Both the position numbers and the translations under genes were made by a program. 64,000 nucleotides of DNA from an uncultured Bacteroidia bacterium (lineage in GTDB: Bacteria > Bacteroidota > Bacteroidia > Bacteroidales > F082): contig CACXUM010000002.1 in assembly GCA_902770835.1 (NCBI GenBank), positions 1-64,000 of the forward strand, written 5' to 3'. This document shows, in pieces, positions 19,998-28,801 of this stretch; the stretch's first letter is position 1; every line of letters starts with the position of its first letter. A model generated the notes under the pieces. It worked only from the letters and a program-made list of their open reading frames with translations. It searched no databases and had not been told where the DNA came from.

Positions 19998-21074
19998 ATG
20001 AACGAACTTTTCACCATTGCGGGCCGTTTCGTCGACCCGAAAACAATCGAAAACATTGCGCCCTTGGGCAACGGACTCATCAACGACACCTATAAGATTT
20101 TGGTGGACGGCCAACCGAAATATGTGCTGCAACGCATCAACAACGCCGTTTTCACCAATGTTGACATGTTGCAAAACAACATCGAATCCGTGACGAGCCA
20201 TATTCGGCAAAAATATGAGAGTCAAAGCATTAAAGACATTAACCGCCGCGTGTTGCATTTCCTGAAAGCCGACACGGGCAAGACTTACATCGTCGAAAAT
20301 GGGAAATATTGGCGTGTGATGGACTTCATTTCCGACAGTTACACTTACGAGGCCGTAACGCCGGAATACGCCTATTATGCGGGCCGTTCCTTCGGCGATT
20401 TCGAGTCGCTGTTGACCGACCTTGAAACGCCGATTGGTGAAATCATTCCCGATTTCCATAACATTGAGTTTCGATTGAAACAGATGGAGGATGCCGTGGC
20501 AGAGGATCGCATCGGGCAAATGCGTGAGGTGGAGGTGAAGAAGTTTGTGGACAAAATCAGGGAAAAGGCTGATGAAATGTGCCTCGGCGAGCGGCTTTAT
20601 CGCGAAGGCAAGTTGCCCAAACGCATCTGTCATTGCGACACGAAGGTGAACAACATGCTTTTCGACAAGGATGGCAATGTGTTGTGTGTCATTGACTTGG
20701 ATACCATCATGCCGAGTTTTGTCTTTTCTGACTTTGGTGACTTCTTGCGCTCGGCGGCCAACACAGGTGCCGAAGACGACCAAAATTTGGACAACATCAA
20801 TTTCAACATGGAGATTTTCAAGGCCTTTGCGAAAGGCTATTTGGAAGGCACAAAATTGTTTTTGTTACCGATTGAAAAGGAGAATTTGCCATACGCGGCC
20901 AAGCTCTTCCCCTACATGCAGGCCGTGCGTTTCCTCACGGATTACATCAACGGCAACACCTATTATAAAATAAAGTATGCCACCCACAATCTGGTGCGCA
21001 CGCGGGCGCAATGGAAATTGTTTGAGGAGGCGGAGAAATGTGTTCCTGAAATGAGAGCATTTTTGTTGGGTTAG
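19998..21074 (+). CDS. N-acetylhexosamine 1-kinase homologue (NahK-like, APH fold)
   Basis: An anomeric sugar kinase of the aminoglycoside phosphotransferase fold, 358 residues, the same length as Bifidobacterium NahK, which makes GlcNAc-1-P and GalNAc-1-P. Matching segments by eye: LGNGLINDTYKI, VLQRINNAVFTN, YYAGRSFGDFE, the catalytic loop CHCDTKVNNMLFDK, the metal site VIDLDTIMP followed by FSDFGDFLR, and TDYINGNTYYKIKY with HNLVRTRAQWKL at the end. The divergent neighbour is a GH109 GalNAc-releasing enzyme, which supports a GalNAc or GlcNAc substrate. A related nucleotidyltransferase lies at 32714. Exact substrate is inference. Confidence 0.8.
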   Translation: MNELFTIAGRFVDPKTIENIAPLGNGLINDTYKILVDGQPKYVLQRINNAVFTNVDMLQNNIESVTSHIRQKYESQSIKDINRRVLHFLKADTGKTYIVENGKYWRVMDFISDSYTYEAVTPEYAYYAGRSFGDFESLLTDLETPIGEIIPDFHNIEFRLKQMEDAVAEDRIGQMREVEVKKFVDKIREKADEMCLGERLYREGKLPKRICHCDTKVNNMLFDKDGNVLCVIDLDTIMPSFVFSDFGDFLRSAANTGAEDDQNLDNINFNMEIFKAFAKGYLEGTKLFLLPIEKENLPYAAKLFPYMQAVRFLTDYINGNTYYKIKYATHNLVRTRAQWKLFEEAEKCVPEMRAFLLG

Positions 21075-21164
21075 TCCCGTAGGGACGAAAGATTTTAGGC
21101 AGGTGGTGTAACCCCCTGCCGACAATCAAATAGTTGCGACCAATTAGCCCCGTAGGGGCGACAG
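21073..21164. repeat. CCCGTAGGG palindromes and hairpin between kinase and thioredoxin-like genes
   Basis: Two palindromes (TCCCGTAGGGA at 21077 and CCCCGTAGGGG at 21150) flank a hairpin GGCAGGtggtgtaACCCCCTGCC. A related TGCCCGTAGGGCA occurs at 33733. They look like dispersed intergenic repeats of this genome. Confidence 0.6.
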
Positions 21165-21168
21165 GAAT

Positions 21169-21972
21169 TTATAGCACCAACGGAATCTGTAGTGCCCGTA
21201 TCTTCTTGGCAATGATGCGTTTGTCCTTGTCCAAAACGAAAATCAGAGGTGTGGTTTCGATGTCGTAGGCATCGGACAACGCTATCAGTTCCGACGGATT
21301 TGAAATCCGACGATATTGAATAGGGGATTTCAAATCCCCGTTTCCTTTCGGGCGGACTGCAAATCCGCCCGAACTTTCCATGTTCAAGTCGATGGCAAGC
21401 ACAGTAACATCAGGATGTTCGGCACAAACCGAGTCCAAATCCCGCATTTCCTGATGGCAGAGGTCGCAGTCGTGGTCATAGAAAAAAAGCACCGTGTAAT
21501 TGCTTACAATGGATTGTAAATCAATGGAATCATTCAACTTGATGTCAGGAGCGACATTGAAAAGCGCGAGTTTCCGAAAACGCTCTGCCTTTTCCTGAAT
21601 CATGGCAAGATTGGTAGCGTTCAAGTCCTTGATTTCCAATTGGGAAAAGTAATGGTCATAAAGCCAGACAAACACTTGGTCTTGGCTCATGTATTCGGGG
21701 TGGCGGTAACGCTCCAAGAGGTGCCAAAGGAAGAAATCGCGGAGTTCGGTATTATCGTTTGTCCTATCAATCAAACGGCTGATTTCCAATGTGATGGAAT
21801 CGGGTAGGGAAGAAACGAATTTGTCGAAATAAAAATCGATTTGCGCTGCCAAAATGGGGTTTTCATTGGTTGGGCCGTCGAAATTCTCGATTCCGTTCCA
21901 GAAATCGGAGTTTTGCGAAAAGCCATGACTTGCAGCCAAGAGAAACAATATAAGGAGTGTTTTCGGTTTCAT
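21169..21972 (-). CDS. Exported thioredoxin-like protein containing in-frame palindromic repeats
   Basis: A 267-residue periplasmic protein with a signal peptide (ending HGFSQ), an alpha-helical N-terminal domain of the DUF5106 kind (about 25-135) and a thioredoxin fold with active-site CDLC in FFYDHDCDLCHQEM near residue 165. A cis-Pro region follows (ETTPLIFVLDKD). Between ESSGGFAV and SELIALSDA about 25 residues are coded by three adjacent palindromes (21295-21309, 21323-21339, 21347-21373) that look like intergenic repeats; length is a multiple of three so the frame is kept. They sit in a loop before the cis-Pro strand. A paralogue of similar plan is at 61453. Confidence 0.75.
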   Translation of the reverse strand: MKPKTLLILFLLAASHGFSQNSDFWNGIENFDGPTNENPILAAQIDFYFDKFVSSLPDSITLEISRLIDRTNDNTELRDFFLWHLLERYRHPEYMSQDQVFVWLYDHYFSQLEIKDLNATNLAMIQEKAERFRKLALFNVAPDIKLNDSIDLQSIVSNYTVLFFYDHDCDLCHQEMRDLDSVCAEHPDVTVLAIDLNMESSGGFAVRPKGNGDLKSPIQYRRISNPSELIALSDAYDIETTPLIFVLDKDKRIIAKKIRALQIPLVL

Positions 21973-21981
21973 GATGTTGGT

Positions 21982-22578
21982 TTATAGTGTGTAAGCCACG
22001 CTCCAAGCATAGCGTTTTTCGCGGTTGAGGTGTGTTTCAAGTCGGTAGCCTTTGCCGTCCAACACACGATGCAGGTCGTCAATGATGCCCGTGCCGCGCA
22101 GTTTCACTACAGCTTCCTTCTTGGTCCAATATTGCGTGAACACCTCGACAGGCTCGCTCGATGCATAAATCCATTCGGCCTCGGTGGGGTTCATCGTCTT
22201 ACGCACAAGGGAGAGATTGTCTTTCCTAAAACTCTCAATATCAATGCCTACAGGAGCAAAATCGACGACAGCGGCGATGCCGTTTTTGCAATGGCTGAGG
22301 TTGAAATGGATGTCAGGATGATGCTTTAGGAACGGCTTTCCATGTTCGTTGAAATCGAAGTCCAAGTTGCTGATGCCCAATGGTTTCAGCAATTCTTGCA
22401 GCATCAGCCACGACTTCAGGCAGGCGAATTGCCCGAAAAGGTGTTTGTAGCGCAGGGCTTCTATGCGTCGTTGCCCGTCCACCAAAGGCAGCATCCGTTG
22501 CACCTCGGCTTCGGTCACTTGGCTCATATCGTCGAAAATGGTCACCATAGCGATTGAATCGGGCGCAAAAATAGTCAT
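21982..22578 (-). CDS. 4'-phosphopantetheinyl transferase (Sfp-type)
   Basis: Transfers the 4'-phosphopantetheine arm of CoA to carrier proteins. The product is 198 residues from ATG 22578 (MTIFAPDSIAMV); an upstream ATG at 22599 is possible. The Sfp/AcpT signatures are present: FNLSHCKNGIAAVV, the Mg-binding VGIDIES, and YWTKKEAVVKLRGTGI with the WxxKEA motif. The N-terminal region RRIEALRYKHLFGQFA also fits. It lies 9 bases after the thioredoxin-like gene in the same direction (upstream of it in transcription) and divergent from an acyl-CoA synthetase, consistent with a general role in fatty-acid or polyketide-like metabolism. Confidence 0.88.
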   Translation of the reverse strand: MTIFAPDSIAMVTIFDDMSQVTEAEVQRMLPLVDGQRRIEALRYKHLFGQFACLKSWLMLQELLKPLGISNLDFDFNEHGKPFLKHHPDIHFNLSHCKNGIAAVVDFAPVGIDIESFRKDNLSLVRKTMNPTEAEWIYASSEPVEVFTQYWTKKEAVVKLRGTGIIDDLHRVLDGKGYRLETHLNREKRYAWSVAYTL

Positions 22579-22689
22579 TATTGGAAAAATGGGCAGCAAG
22601 GCGTTTGGATTTCGTTGAAAAAATCTCCTATTTTGGTTTCAAAATAACCCCTCGTTTGGATAAAAACACGGGTGGAGTGAAATTATCTC

Positions 22690-22697
22690 TATTTTCG
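22690..22697 (+). promoter_or_regulatory. Candidate -7 box of the acyl-CoA synthetase gene
   Basis: TATTTTCG, one base off TAnnTTTG, 17 bases before the start codon at 22715. Confidence 0.4.
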
Positions 22698-22714
22698 CAC
22701 CGATTTTCGGTTTT

Positions 22715-24538
22715 ATGGAAAAATACGCAATCAAAGGAAAAAAGGTTCAGGCATTTCCTGACATCCCGCCTCGCACTTTCGACCTGCTGCCGCGATTTGT
22801 GGAGAAATTCGGCAAGAAGAAGGTGATGTTTGCCTGCAAAGTGGAAGGGGAGTGGAAGAAATACATCGGTCGCGACTTCGTGAAAATGACGGATGTCATC
22901 AGCCAAGGCTTGATAGGTCTTGGTGTGGGCAAAGGTGATCGTATTGCATTGATTTCCAACAACTGCCCGCAATGGAACATGGTGGATTTCGCCGTTCAGC
23001 AGATTGGTGCCATATTGGTTCCCGTCTATCCCACGGCACGCCAAACCGACTACGAGCACATCCTCACCCATGCCGCCCCCAAGGTGGTTTTCGTGGAAGG
23101 CTCTCTTATTCATAAAAAGGTGAAGAGCATCCTTGACCAAATGCCAGAGCGGCCTAAAGAGTTCGCTTTCAATCCCGTGGAAGGAATGATGACCTTGCGC
23201 GGACTGATGGTTTCCGTCAAAATCGACAAGAAGAGCCAAACTGCCTTGCAAGCCCATAAGGATGCCGTCAACCCTGAAGATGTGGCCACAATTATCTATA
23301 CTTCAGGCACTTTGGGCACTCCAAAGGGCGTGATGCTGACGCATAATAATTTGATGAGTTGCGTGGCACACTACGGTCCGCATTATCCCGTGCCAAGTTC
23401 GCATAAAGTGGTGAGTTTCTTGCCTTTGTCGCATATTTATGAACGCTCGGTGCTATTCACCCATCTTTATCTCGGCAATTCCACCTATTATGTGGAGAAT
23501 TTTGGCACTATTATGCGCGACATCGCCGACGTGAAGCCTGAGCATTTCACGACGGTGCCTCGTATCGTCGAGAAAGTGTATAATGGCTTTATGCGCAAGG
23601 GGGATAAACTGACAGGCGTGAAGAAACGCATTTTCCTTTGGGCTTTCAAGCTGGCTGAACGCTATGATGAAACGGAAAAGAAACCTCAGCGGGCTTATCG
23701 ATTCAAATTGTATTTGGCTAATAGATTGGTTTTCAATGAGGTAAGAAAAGCCTTTGGCGGACGCTTGGAGTTTATTATTTCAGGAGGTGCCAGTTTGCAG
23801 CCTCGTTTGGTGCGTTTGTTTGCCGCTATGGACATCCCAATCATCGAAGGCTATGGCCTCACTGAAACTTCGCCTGTGATTGCCACCAACAGCCTCGCTT
23901 TGGGTGTCATCAAGGCGGGAACGGTGGGTGTGCCTTGCGAAAACGTAACCTTCAAGATTGATTCGGAAACGGGTGAGATTTTGGTGAAAGGTTCCAGCGT
24001 GATGAAAGGCTACTACAAGGACGAGGAACAAACCAAAATCGCCATTGACGAGGAGGGGTATTTCCACACGGGCGACATCGGCGAGTTTGACGAGGACGGC
24101 TTGCTGAAGATTACGGGGCGTATGAAAGAGATTTTCAAGGACTCGATGGGCAAGTACATTTCGCCTGCGCTGATTGAAGGCAAGTTCACCGAGTCGCCAT
24201 TCATCAACAGCATTATGGTGGTGGGCGAAAACCAGAAGTTTGCTGCCGCCTTGATTGTGCCCAACTTCGAGCATCTGAAGACTTGGTGCGAGGAGAACCA
24301 CATTCCTTATACTACAAATACGGAAATGATTAAGGTTAAGGCAGTTAACGACCGTTTCCGCAAGGAAGTCGATAGTTACAACAAGTTCTTCGGCGACTAC
24401 GAGAAAGTGAAACGTTTCGAGTTGCTCGACCACGAGTGGACCATTGACGACGGTGAGATGACCCCGAGCCTGAAAATCCGCCGCAAAGCCATCGCCGAAC
24501 ATTATAAAGACCTGATTGACGGGATGTTTGCGGAGTGA
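22715..24538 (+). CDS. Long-chain fatty acid-CoA ligase (AMP-forming)
   Basis: Activates fatty acids to acyl-CoA through an acyl-adenylate. The 607-residue length is normal for the FadD15/FAA1-like branch. Motifs: the P-loop-like A3 IIYTSGTLGTPKGVMLTHNN (about 192-211), VSFLPLSHIYERS, ISGGASLQPRLVRLF, the A5 motif GYGLTETSPV, A7 YFHTGDIGEFDEDGLLKITG, and the A10 lysine region LTPSLKIRRKAI near the C-terminus. Cytoplasmic or membrane-associated. It has its own promoter and ends one base from the stop of the convergent SNF2 gene, leaving no room for a terminator. Confidence 0.93.
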   Translation: MEKYAIKGKKVQAFPDIPPRTFDLLPRFVEKFGKKKVMFACKVEGEWKKYIGRDFVKMTDVISQGLIGLGVGKGDRIALISNNCPQWNMVDFAVQQIGAILVPVYPTARQTDYEHILTHAAPKVVFVEGSLIHKKVKSILDQMPERPKEFAFNPVEGMMTLRGLMVSVKIDKKSQTALQAHKDAVNPEDVATIIYTSGTLGTPKGVMLTHNNLMSCVAHYGPHYPVPSSHKVVSFLPLSHIYERSVLFTHLYLGNSTYYVENFGTIMRDIADVKPEHFTTVPRIVEKVYNGFMRKGDKLTGVKKRIFLWAFKLAERYDETEKKPQRAYRFKLYLANRLVFNEVRKAFGGRLEFIISGGASLQPRLVRLFAAMDIPIIEGYGLTETSPVIATNSLALGVIKAGTVGVPCENVTFKIDSETGEILVKGSSVMKGYYKDEEQTKIAIDEEGYFHTGDIGEFDEDGLLKITGRMKEIFKDSMGKYISPALIEGKFTESPFINSIMVVGENQKFAAALIVPNFEHLKTWCEENHIPYTTNTEMIKVKAVNDRFRKEVDSYNKFFGDYEKVKRFELLDHEWTIDDGEMTPSLKIRRKAIAEHYKDLIDGMFAE

Positions 24539-24539
24539 T

Positions 24540-27500
24540 TTAGTTTTGCCCCACCAAAAACTTCAAGTCGTCGATGGTCATTGCGCGGCTGATGTTGCTG
24601 CCCAAAAGGAGCGAGTCGGCCAAGTCGCGTTTGGTTTTGTGGAGGCGCAGGATTTTCTCCTCAATGGTGTGGCGCGAAATCAGGTGATACACAGTAACGT
24701 TCTTGTTTTGCCCGATGCGGTAGGCACGGTCGGTGGCTTGCTGCTCGATGGCGGGATTCCACCACGGGTCCAAGTGGATGACGTAGTTGGCATTGGTCAG
24801 GTTGAGGCCCAATCCGCCGGCTTTCAGGCTGATGAGGAACACGGGCACCAAGCCGTGCTGGAAGTCGGCCACCATCTTCTCGCGCTTGCGGATGGGCGTG
24901 GAACCGTCCAAATAGAAAATCTTGTCCTTGCCGATACGCGCCTCGATTTGGGTTTTGGCCATATCGAGAAATGAGGTGAACTGGCTGAAAACCAACACGC
25001 TGTTTTTCGACTTGACGATTTCCTCCACCAAATCCACGGCGGCGGCGATTTTCGTCGAACCCATTTTCCAGCCTTTTTCGATGAGGCCGATGGAGCAGGC
25101 GGCTTGTCGCAGTTTGGTGATTTGGGCCAAAATGTTCACATCCACCTTGTCCTCCGATTGCAAGGCTTGTTCGGTGGCTTCGCGAAGGGTTTCGTATGCG
25201 GTGATTTCGGCATCGGTCAGTTGGATGTCGTGGGTGATTTCGGTCTTTTCAGGCAGTTCTTCAACGACTTCGGCCTTGGTGCGTCGCAGCATAAAAGGCG
25301 TAATCATCCGCTTGAGTTGCGAGCGGCGTTCTTCCACGCCATCCCGCTCGATGGGCAAGATGTATTTGTTCATGAAACTGTCGAAGGTGCCGAGCAGCCC
25401 CGGATTGAGGAATTGGAACAGGTTCCAGAGTTCCGAGAGATAGTTTTGGATAGGTGTGCCCGTGAGGATGACACGGCTTTCGGCCTTGAGTTTCATCGCT
25501 GATGACGACATTTTCGTGCCTCGGTTTTTGATGGTGTGGGCTTCGTCTAAGCAGACGATGTTCCATTGGAGCTTGGTGAGGGCTTCTTCCTCGCGGACGA
25601 GTAGCCCGTAAGTGGTGAGTACCACGTCGTAGGCTTTGGCGTTGTCGAGAAGGGCATCGCGGTCCGAAGATTCGTTAAGGATCTTGACTTCCAGCGAGGG
25701 CGCGAAACGGTTCAATTCGTTGGCCCAATTGAGCATAACGGAGGCCGGACAAACCACCAACGAAGGTCCTTTGGCGGCCTTATGGAGCAGGAAAGCGATG
25801 GTCTGCACGGTCTTGCCCAGGCCCATATCGTCGGCGAGGCAGGCACCAGCGCCCCATTCCGACAGCCTCACCATCCACTTGAAGCCTTCGTGCTGATAGT
25901 CACGCAGTTCGGCTTGTAATGCGCTGGGGATGGCGATTTTCATCTTGGCGGCTTTCTCGATTTTCTTGACGAGGGTGTCCATACCCTTGTCGGCTTTGAG
26001 GCTGCCGTCGGTGTTGTGAACAATTTCGGCCAAGGCTCCCACCTGATAGAAGGGGATGCGCACCTTGCCGTGGCTTTGCTGGGCAAGGCCTTCCAATCGG
26101 CGCAGGTATTTGGCCAGCTGCTCGCTGATGGCGATGTAGTCAGTCTCGTTCAGCTTGACGAAACGCTCGTGGTAGATGCCCTGCGAAATAAGATTGAGGA
26201 AATCGAGTGCCGACATATTGTTGCCTCCAATCGTGATGTTGCCTTCTACCTCAAACCAGTTTTCCTTCGAAACAAGGTTGATGTTGACCAAATCTTTGCT
26301 CAACTTGGCCTTCAGGTTCAGCTTTTTGCCTTCGGGCCACTCCATTTCGTAACGGTCGGAATGGTCGCTCACGAATTCGAGCAGTCCGAGCAGGCTTTCC
26401 GGCTCCATTTCGGCTTGGTTCACGGAAACCGAAGTGAGCAATTCCTCTTGCATAAACCCTTTGATTTCCATAAGGTTGTCTTTTTCGGCCTCAAGGTTGC
26501 GCGACACTTGGAAACGCTCGCCGTTGGCTTCGTCGAACACGGTTTCCTGTCCCATTCCGGGCATTAGGCGGAGTTTGCCGCCTTCGAGTGGATTGGCGAG
26601 GATGCTTGCCAAAAAAGTCTCTTTGTCGGGAACGACGCGCAAAAGCAGGCGCGAAAGGCCTTCCTTTTTCTGCAAGGTGGAGCCGCCTTCCAACAAATCG
26701 GAGTGGATTTCGACCTTGTCGGAAATCTGCTCGATGAACTGGAGCAGTTTGGTTTCGGCTTGATTGGGAAACATACCCAATCCAATCAGTGTTTCGATGA
26801 TTTTCCGCTCGAAATCAGTGAGTTTGAACACGGTGAAGTGGGTCTTGCTGTCGCGGCGGATGATGGTCGGACTTGCTTTTTCGCGGTAGTATTCGTCTTT
26901 TTCGGGCACATTGGTCTTGACCACGAAGCCGTTTTTCGCTTTCTCGATGGCGATGAAGGGCTTTTCTTCGACGATTTCCACGGGTTGTCGGCCTTTTGTG
27001 CTGTTGATGAACACGCGGTCGGAGCCGATGAGTTGCGGAATGGCGTAGCGTCCGTAGATGGAATAATAACTGTAGGAGCGCGAGGCGGCGGCAATTTTCT
27101 TGTCGGTTTCGTCCATACTATCCAATTCCTGACGCATAAACTTGTCTGTCGATAAGTGCGTCCCGACGCTCCAAGCACCGCTTTTCAGCCGGCGTTGCTC
27201 CATCGGCTCAATCGACTCGTAATCGCTTATGATATAGATGATTCGCTTGTCGCTTTGGACGGGTTGGTCGATGCTCTTTTTGGAAACGGCAACTTGCGCG
27301 GCCAAGTTCTCGATTACGCTTTCCCAATGCTCTTTCCTATGGATTGAAAATAGGATGGGTTTGCCACCGAAACGTTCCTCAAGTTGTTGGCGGTCAGTGG
27401 TTTCAAAATAGGGCGAAAGTTCGTGGCGGAGCAAGGCGCATTTAGGGTCGGTAGAGGCTTTGAAAAGGCCTTTCTTGACCACATCAGCCAAGCCGAAATA

Positions 27501-28433
27501 CTGGGAGAGCAATGCCGCAAGATGCCTCGAAATGGTGAGCGCACGGTACGATGAAAGACTGTGTTCAATATCGCTTTTGAGCCGTTTGTCGTCTTCCGCA
27601 TTGATGATTTGGCTGATAATGATGCGGCAAGGATAATGGTCGGCGCCGCCGGTCACATTCTTGTTGAAGAACTGGTTGGCTTTCTTGAGGGTAGCGGGTG
27701 TGTTGGCCTTGGCATAAAAGAGGATGAGGAAGAAGTCGAGCAAGGGATTCTCGTACAGGTTCTTGTTTTCGGCGGTCTTGTTGCGCAGTTTCAGCGAGGT
27801 TTCAAATTGCTTTCCGGCAGCGTCCAAATCGCCGCGATAAACCGATTGGATGGCATCGATGCACAGCGTCAAATAACTCGGCTCATTGGATTTCCAAACG
27901 GGTTTTGTGCCTTCAAAAAGGAATTGGTATGCTGTCAAAAGGTCTGAAAGACCGTCTTTTGATTTAGGTTCCAGAGAACCATAATACTCAATGATGTCTT
28001 GCAGGTCGCCCAATTGTTTTTCGTCCCAAGCCTCGTGGAGGAGCATATTGTCAAGTCGGTCGTGAAGCAGTTGCTCCATCTGCTGTGGGTCGAGGCTCGC
28101 ATAGGCGGGAAGGAACTCCTTGTGGCCGAAAAGCGGCTCCAAATAGGGAAAGGGGCTTCGTGTCCAATCAGGAAACAGGCGTATGTTGGAGATGATTTTT
28201 GGGTCTTGGGTGTGGATGGCCTTGGCGATGCGCCAAAGGAAATCATAGATTCCTGATGGCTGGGTGTGAAGACTTTCGAGATATTTAACCAGTTCGGGAT
28301 GGCTCTCCAAAAGCCGCAGGGCGACAGCGAAGTAGTGTTGCGGGTAGGTGTTCCCGTATGGATTCCAATAACGCGAACCTAACGAAATGAGGCCGAGGTG
28401 GTTAAGTTTTTTCGTGATGTCACGAATCTGCAT
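24540..28433 (-). CDS. SNF2-family DEAD/DEAH helicase
   Basis: A 1297-residue SWI2/SNF2 ATPase, presumably acting on DNA-protein complexes or stalled RNA polymerase. The first 850 residues hold a Bacteroidota-type extension of unknown role. The ATPase core has LADDMGLGKTVQT (about 860), VVCPASVMLNWANEL, LDEAHTIKN (about 963), LTGTPIQN, and in the second lobe VFSQFTSFLD, SLKAGGLGLNLT and QQATDRAYRIGQ. The coded start at 28433 (MQIRDITKKLNHL) is probably internal: an upstream reading frame ends YQK right at this point and would join it if one more A were present at 28432-28436 (minus-strand A5 versus A6). Confidence 0.9.
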   Translation of the reverse strand: MQIRDITKKLNHLGLISLGSRYWNPYGNTYPQHYFAVALRLLESHPELVKYLESLHTQPSGIYDFLWRIAKAIHTQDPKIISNIRLFPDWTRSPFPYLEPLFGHKEFLPAYASLDPQQMEQLLHDRLDNMLLHEAWDEKQLGDLQDIIEYYGSLEPKSKDGLSDLLTAYQFLFEGTKPVWKSNEPSYLTLCIDAIQSVYRGDLDAAGKQFETSLKLRNKTAENKNLYENPLLDFFLILFYAKANTPATLKKANQFFNKNVTGGADHYPCRIIISQIINAEDDKRLKSDIEHSLSSYRALTISRHLAALLSQYFGLADVVKKGLFKASTDPKCALLRHELSPYFETTDRQQLEERFGGKPILFSIHRKEHWESVIENLAAQVAVSKKSIDQPVQSDKRIIYIISDYESIEPMEQRRLKSGAWSVGTHLSTDKFMRQELDSMDETDKKIAAASRSYSYYSIYGRYAIPQLIGSDRVFINSTKGRQPVEIVEEKPFIAIEKAKNGFVVKTNVPEKDEYYREKASPTIIRRDSKTHFTVFKLTDFERKIIETLIGLGMFPNQAETKLLQFIEQISDKVEIHSDLLEGGSTLQKKEGLSRLLLRVVPDKETFLASILANPLEGGKLRLMPGMGQETVFDEANGERFQVSRNLEAEKDNLMEIKGFMQEELLTSVSVNQAEMEPESLLGLLEFVSDHSDRYEMEWPEGKKLNLKAKLSKDLVNINLVSKENWFEVEGNITIGGNNMSALDFLNLISQGIYHERFVKLNETDYIAISEQLAKYLRRLEGLAQQSHGKVRIPFYQVGALAEIVHNTDGSLKADKGMDTLVKKIEKAAKMKIAIPSALQAELRDYQHEGFKWMVRLSEWGAGACLADDMGLGKTVQTIAFLLHKAAKGPSLVVCPASVMLNWANELNRFAPSLEVKILNESSDRDALLDNAKAYDVVLTTYGLLVREEEALTKLQWNIVCLDEAHTIKNRGTKMSSSAMKLKAESRVILTGTPIQNYLSELWNLFQFLNPGLLGTFDSFMNKYILPIERDGVEERRSQLKRMITPFMLRRTKAEVVEELPEKTEITHDIQLTDAEITAYETLREATEQALQSEDKVDVNILAQITKLRQAACSIGLIEKGWKMGSTKIAAAVDLVEEIVKSKNSVLVFSQFTSFLDMAKTQIEARIGKDKIFYLDGSTPIRKREKMVADFQHGLVPVFLISLKAGGLGLNLTNANYVIHLDPWWNPAIEQQATDRAYRIGQNKNVTVYHLISRHTIEEKILRLHKTKRDLADSLLLGSNISRAMTIDDLKFLVGQN

Positions 28434-28567
28434 TTTTGGTATGCCGCGTTGCCTGCAAATATACTATCCTGAAGGCCGGAGTCGAGATAGGTGATGAGGC
28501 CGAGGATAAAGAATTCCTCTTGGTTGAGTTTTCCCGGCAGGGGCAAAAGTTTTTCCAAGTTGCTCAT
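28379..28567 (-). pseudogene. N-terminal piece of the SNF2 helicase, out of frame
   Basis: An open frame MSNLEKLLPLPGKLNQEE leading to ILGLITYLDSGLQDS and AGNAAYQK reaches the start of the SNF2 gene, after which it reads on as nonsense to 28379. Adding one A to the run of five at 28432-28436 would give AYQKMQIRDITKKL in one frame. ATG 28567 is favoured over ATG 28627 because a promoter-like TACCTTTG (28609-28616, minus) lies between them. Likely the true N-terminus, separated by a homopolymer indel, either real or a sequencing error. Confidence 0.55.
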
Positions 28568-28801
28568 TTCGTTTGATGTTGGGGAATGGCGCTGCCAAAG
28601 TTGGTCGGCAAAGGTAGTGGTTTTCATGGAAACTTCCGTTTCGGGGTGGGAAAAATGTTGGATTTGTAATGATGTGACGTAGAGTCTCACTTCGCAAAGT
28701 GCAATTTTTGATATTTATTGCACTTCTCAGAGTTCAAGAATAATAATCAATCAAACTATCTCATTGAATGCTTTGTCGTACATATACCTGCGCCTCGCCC
28801 T

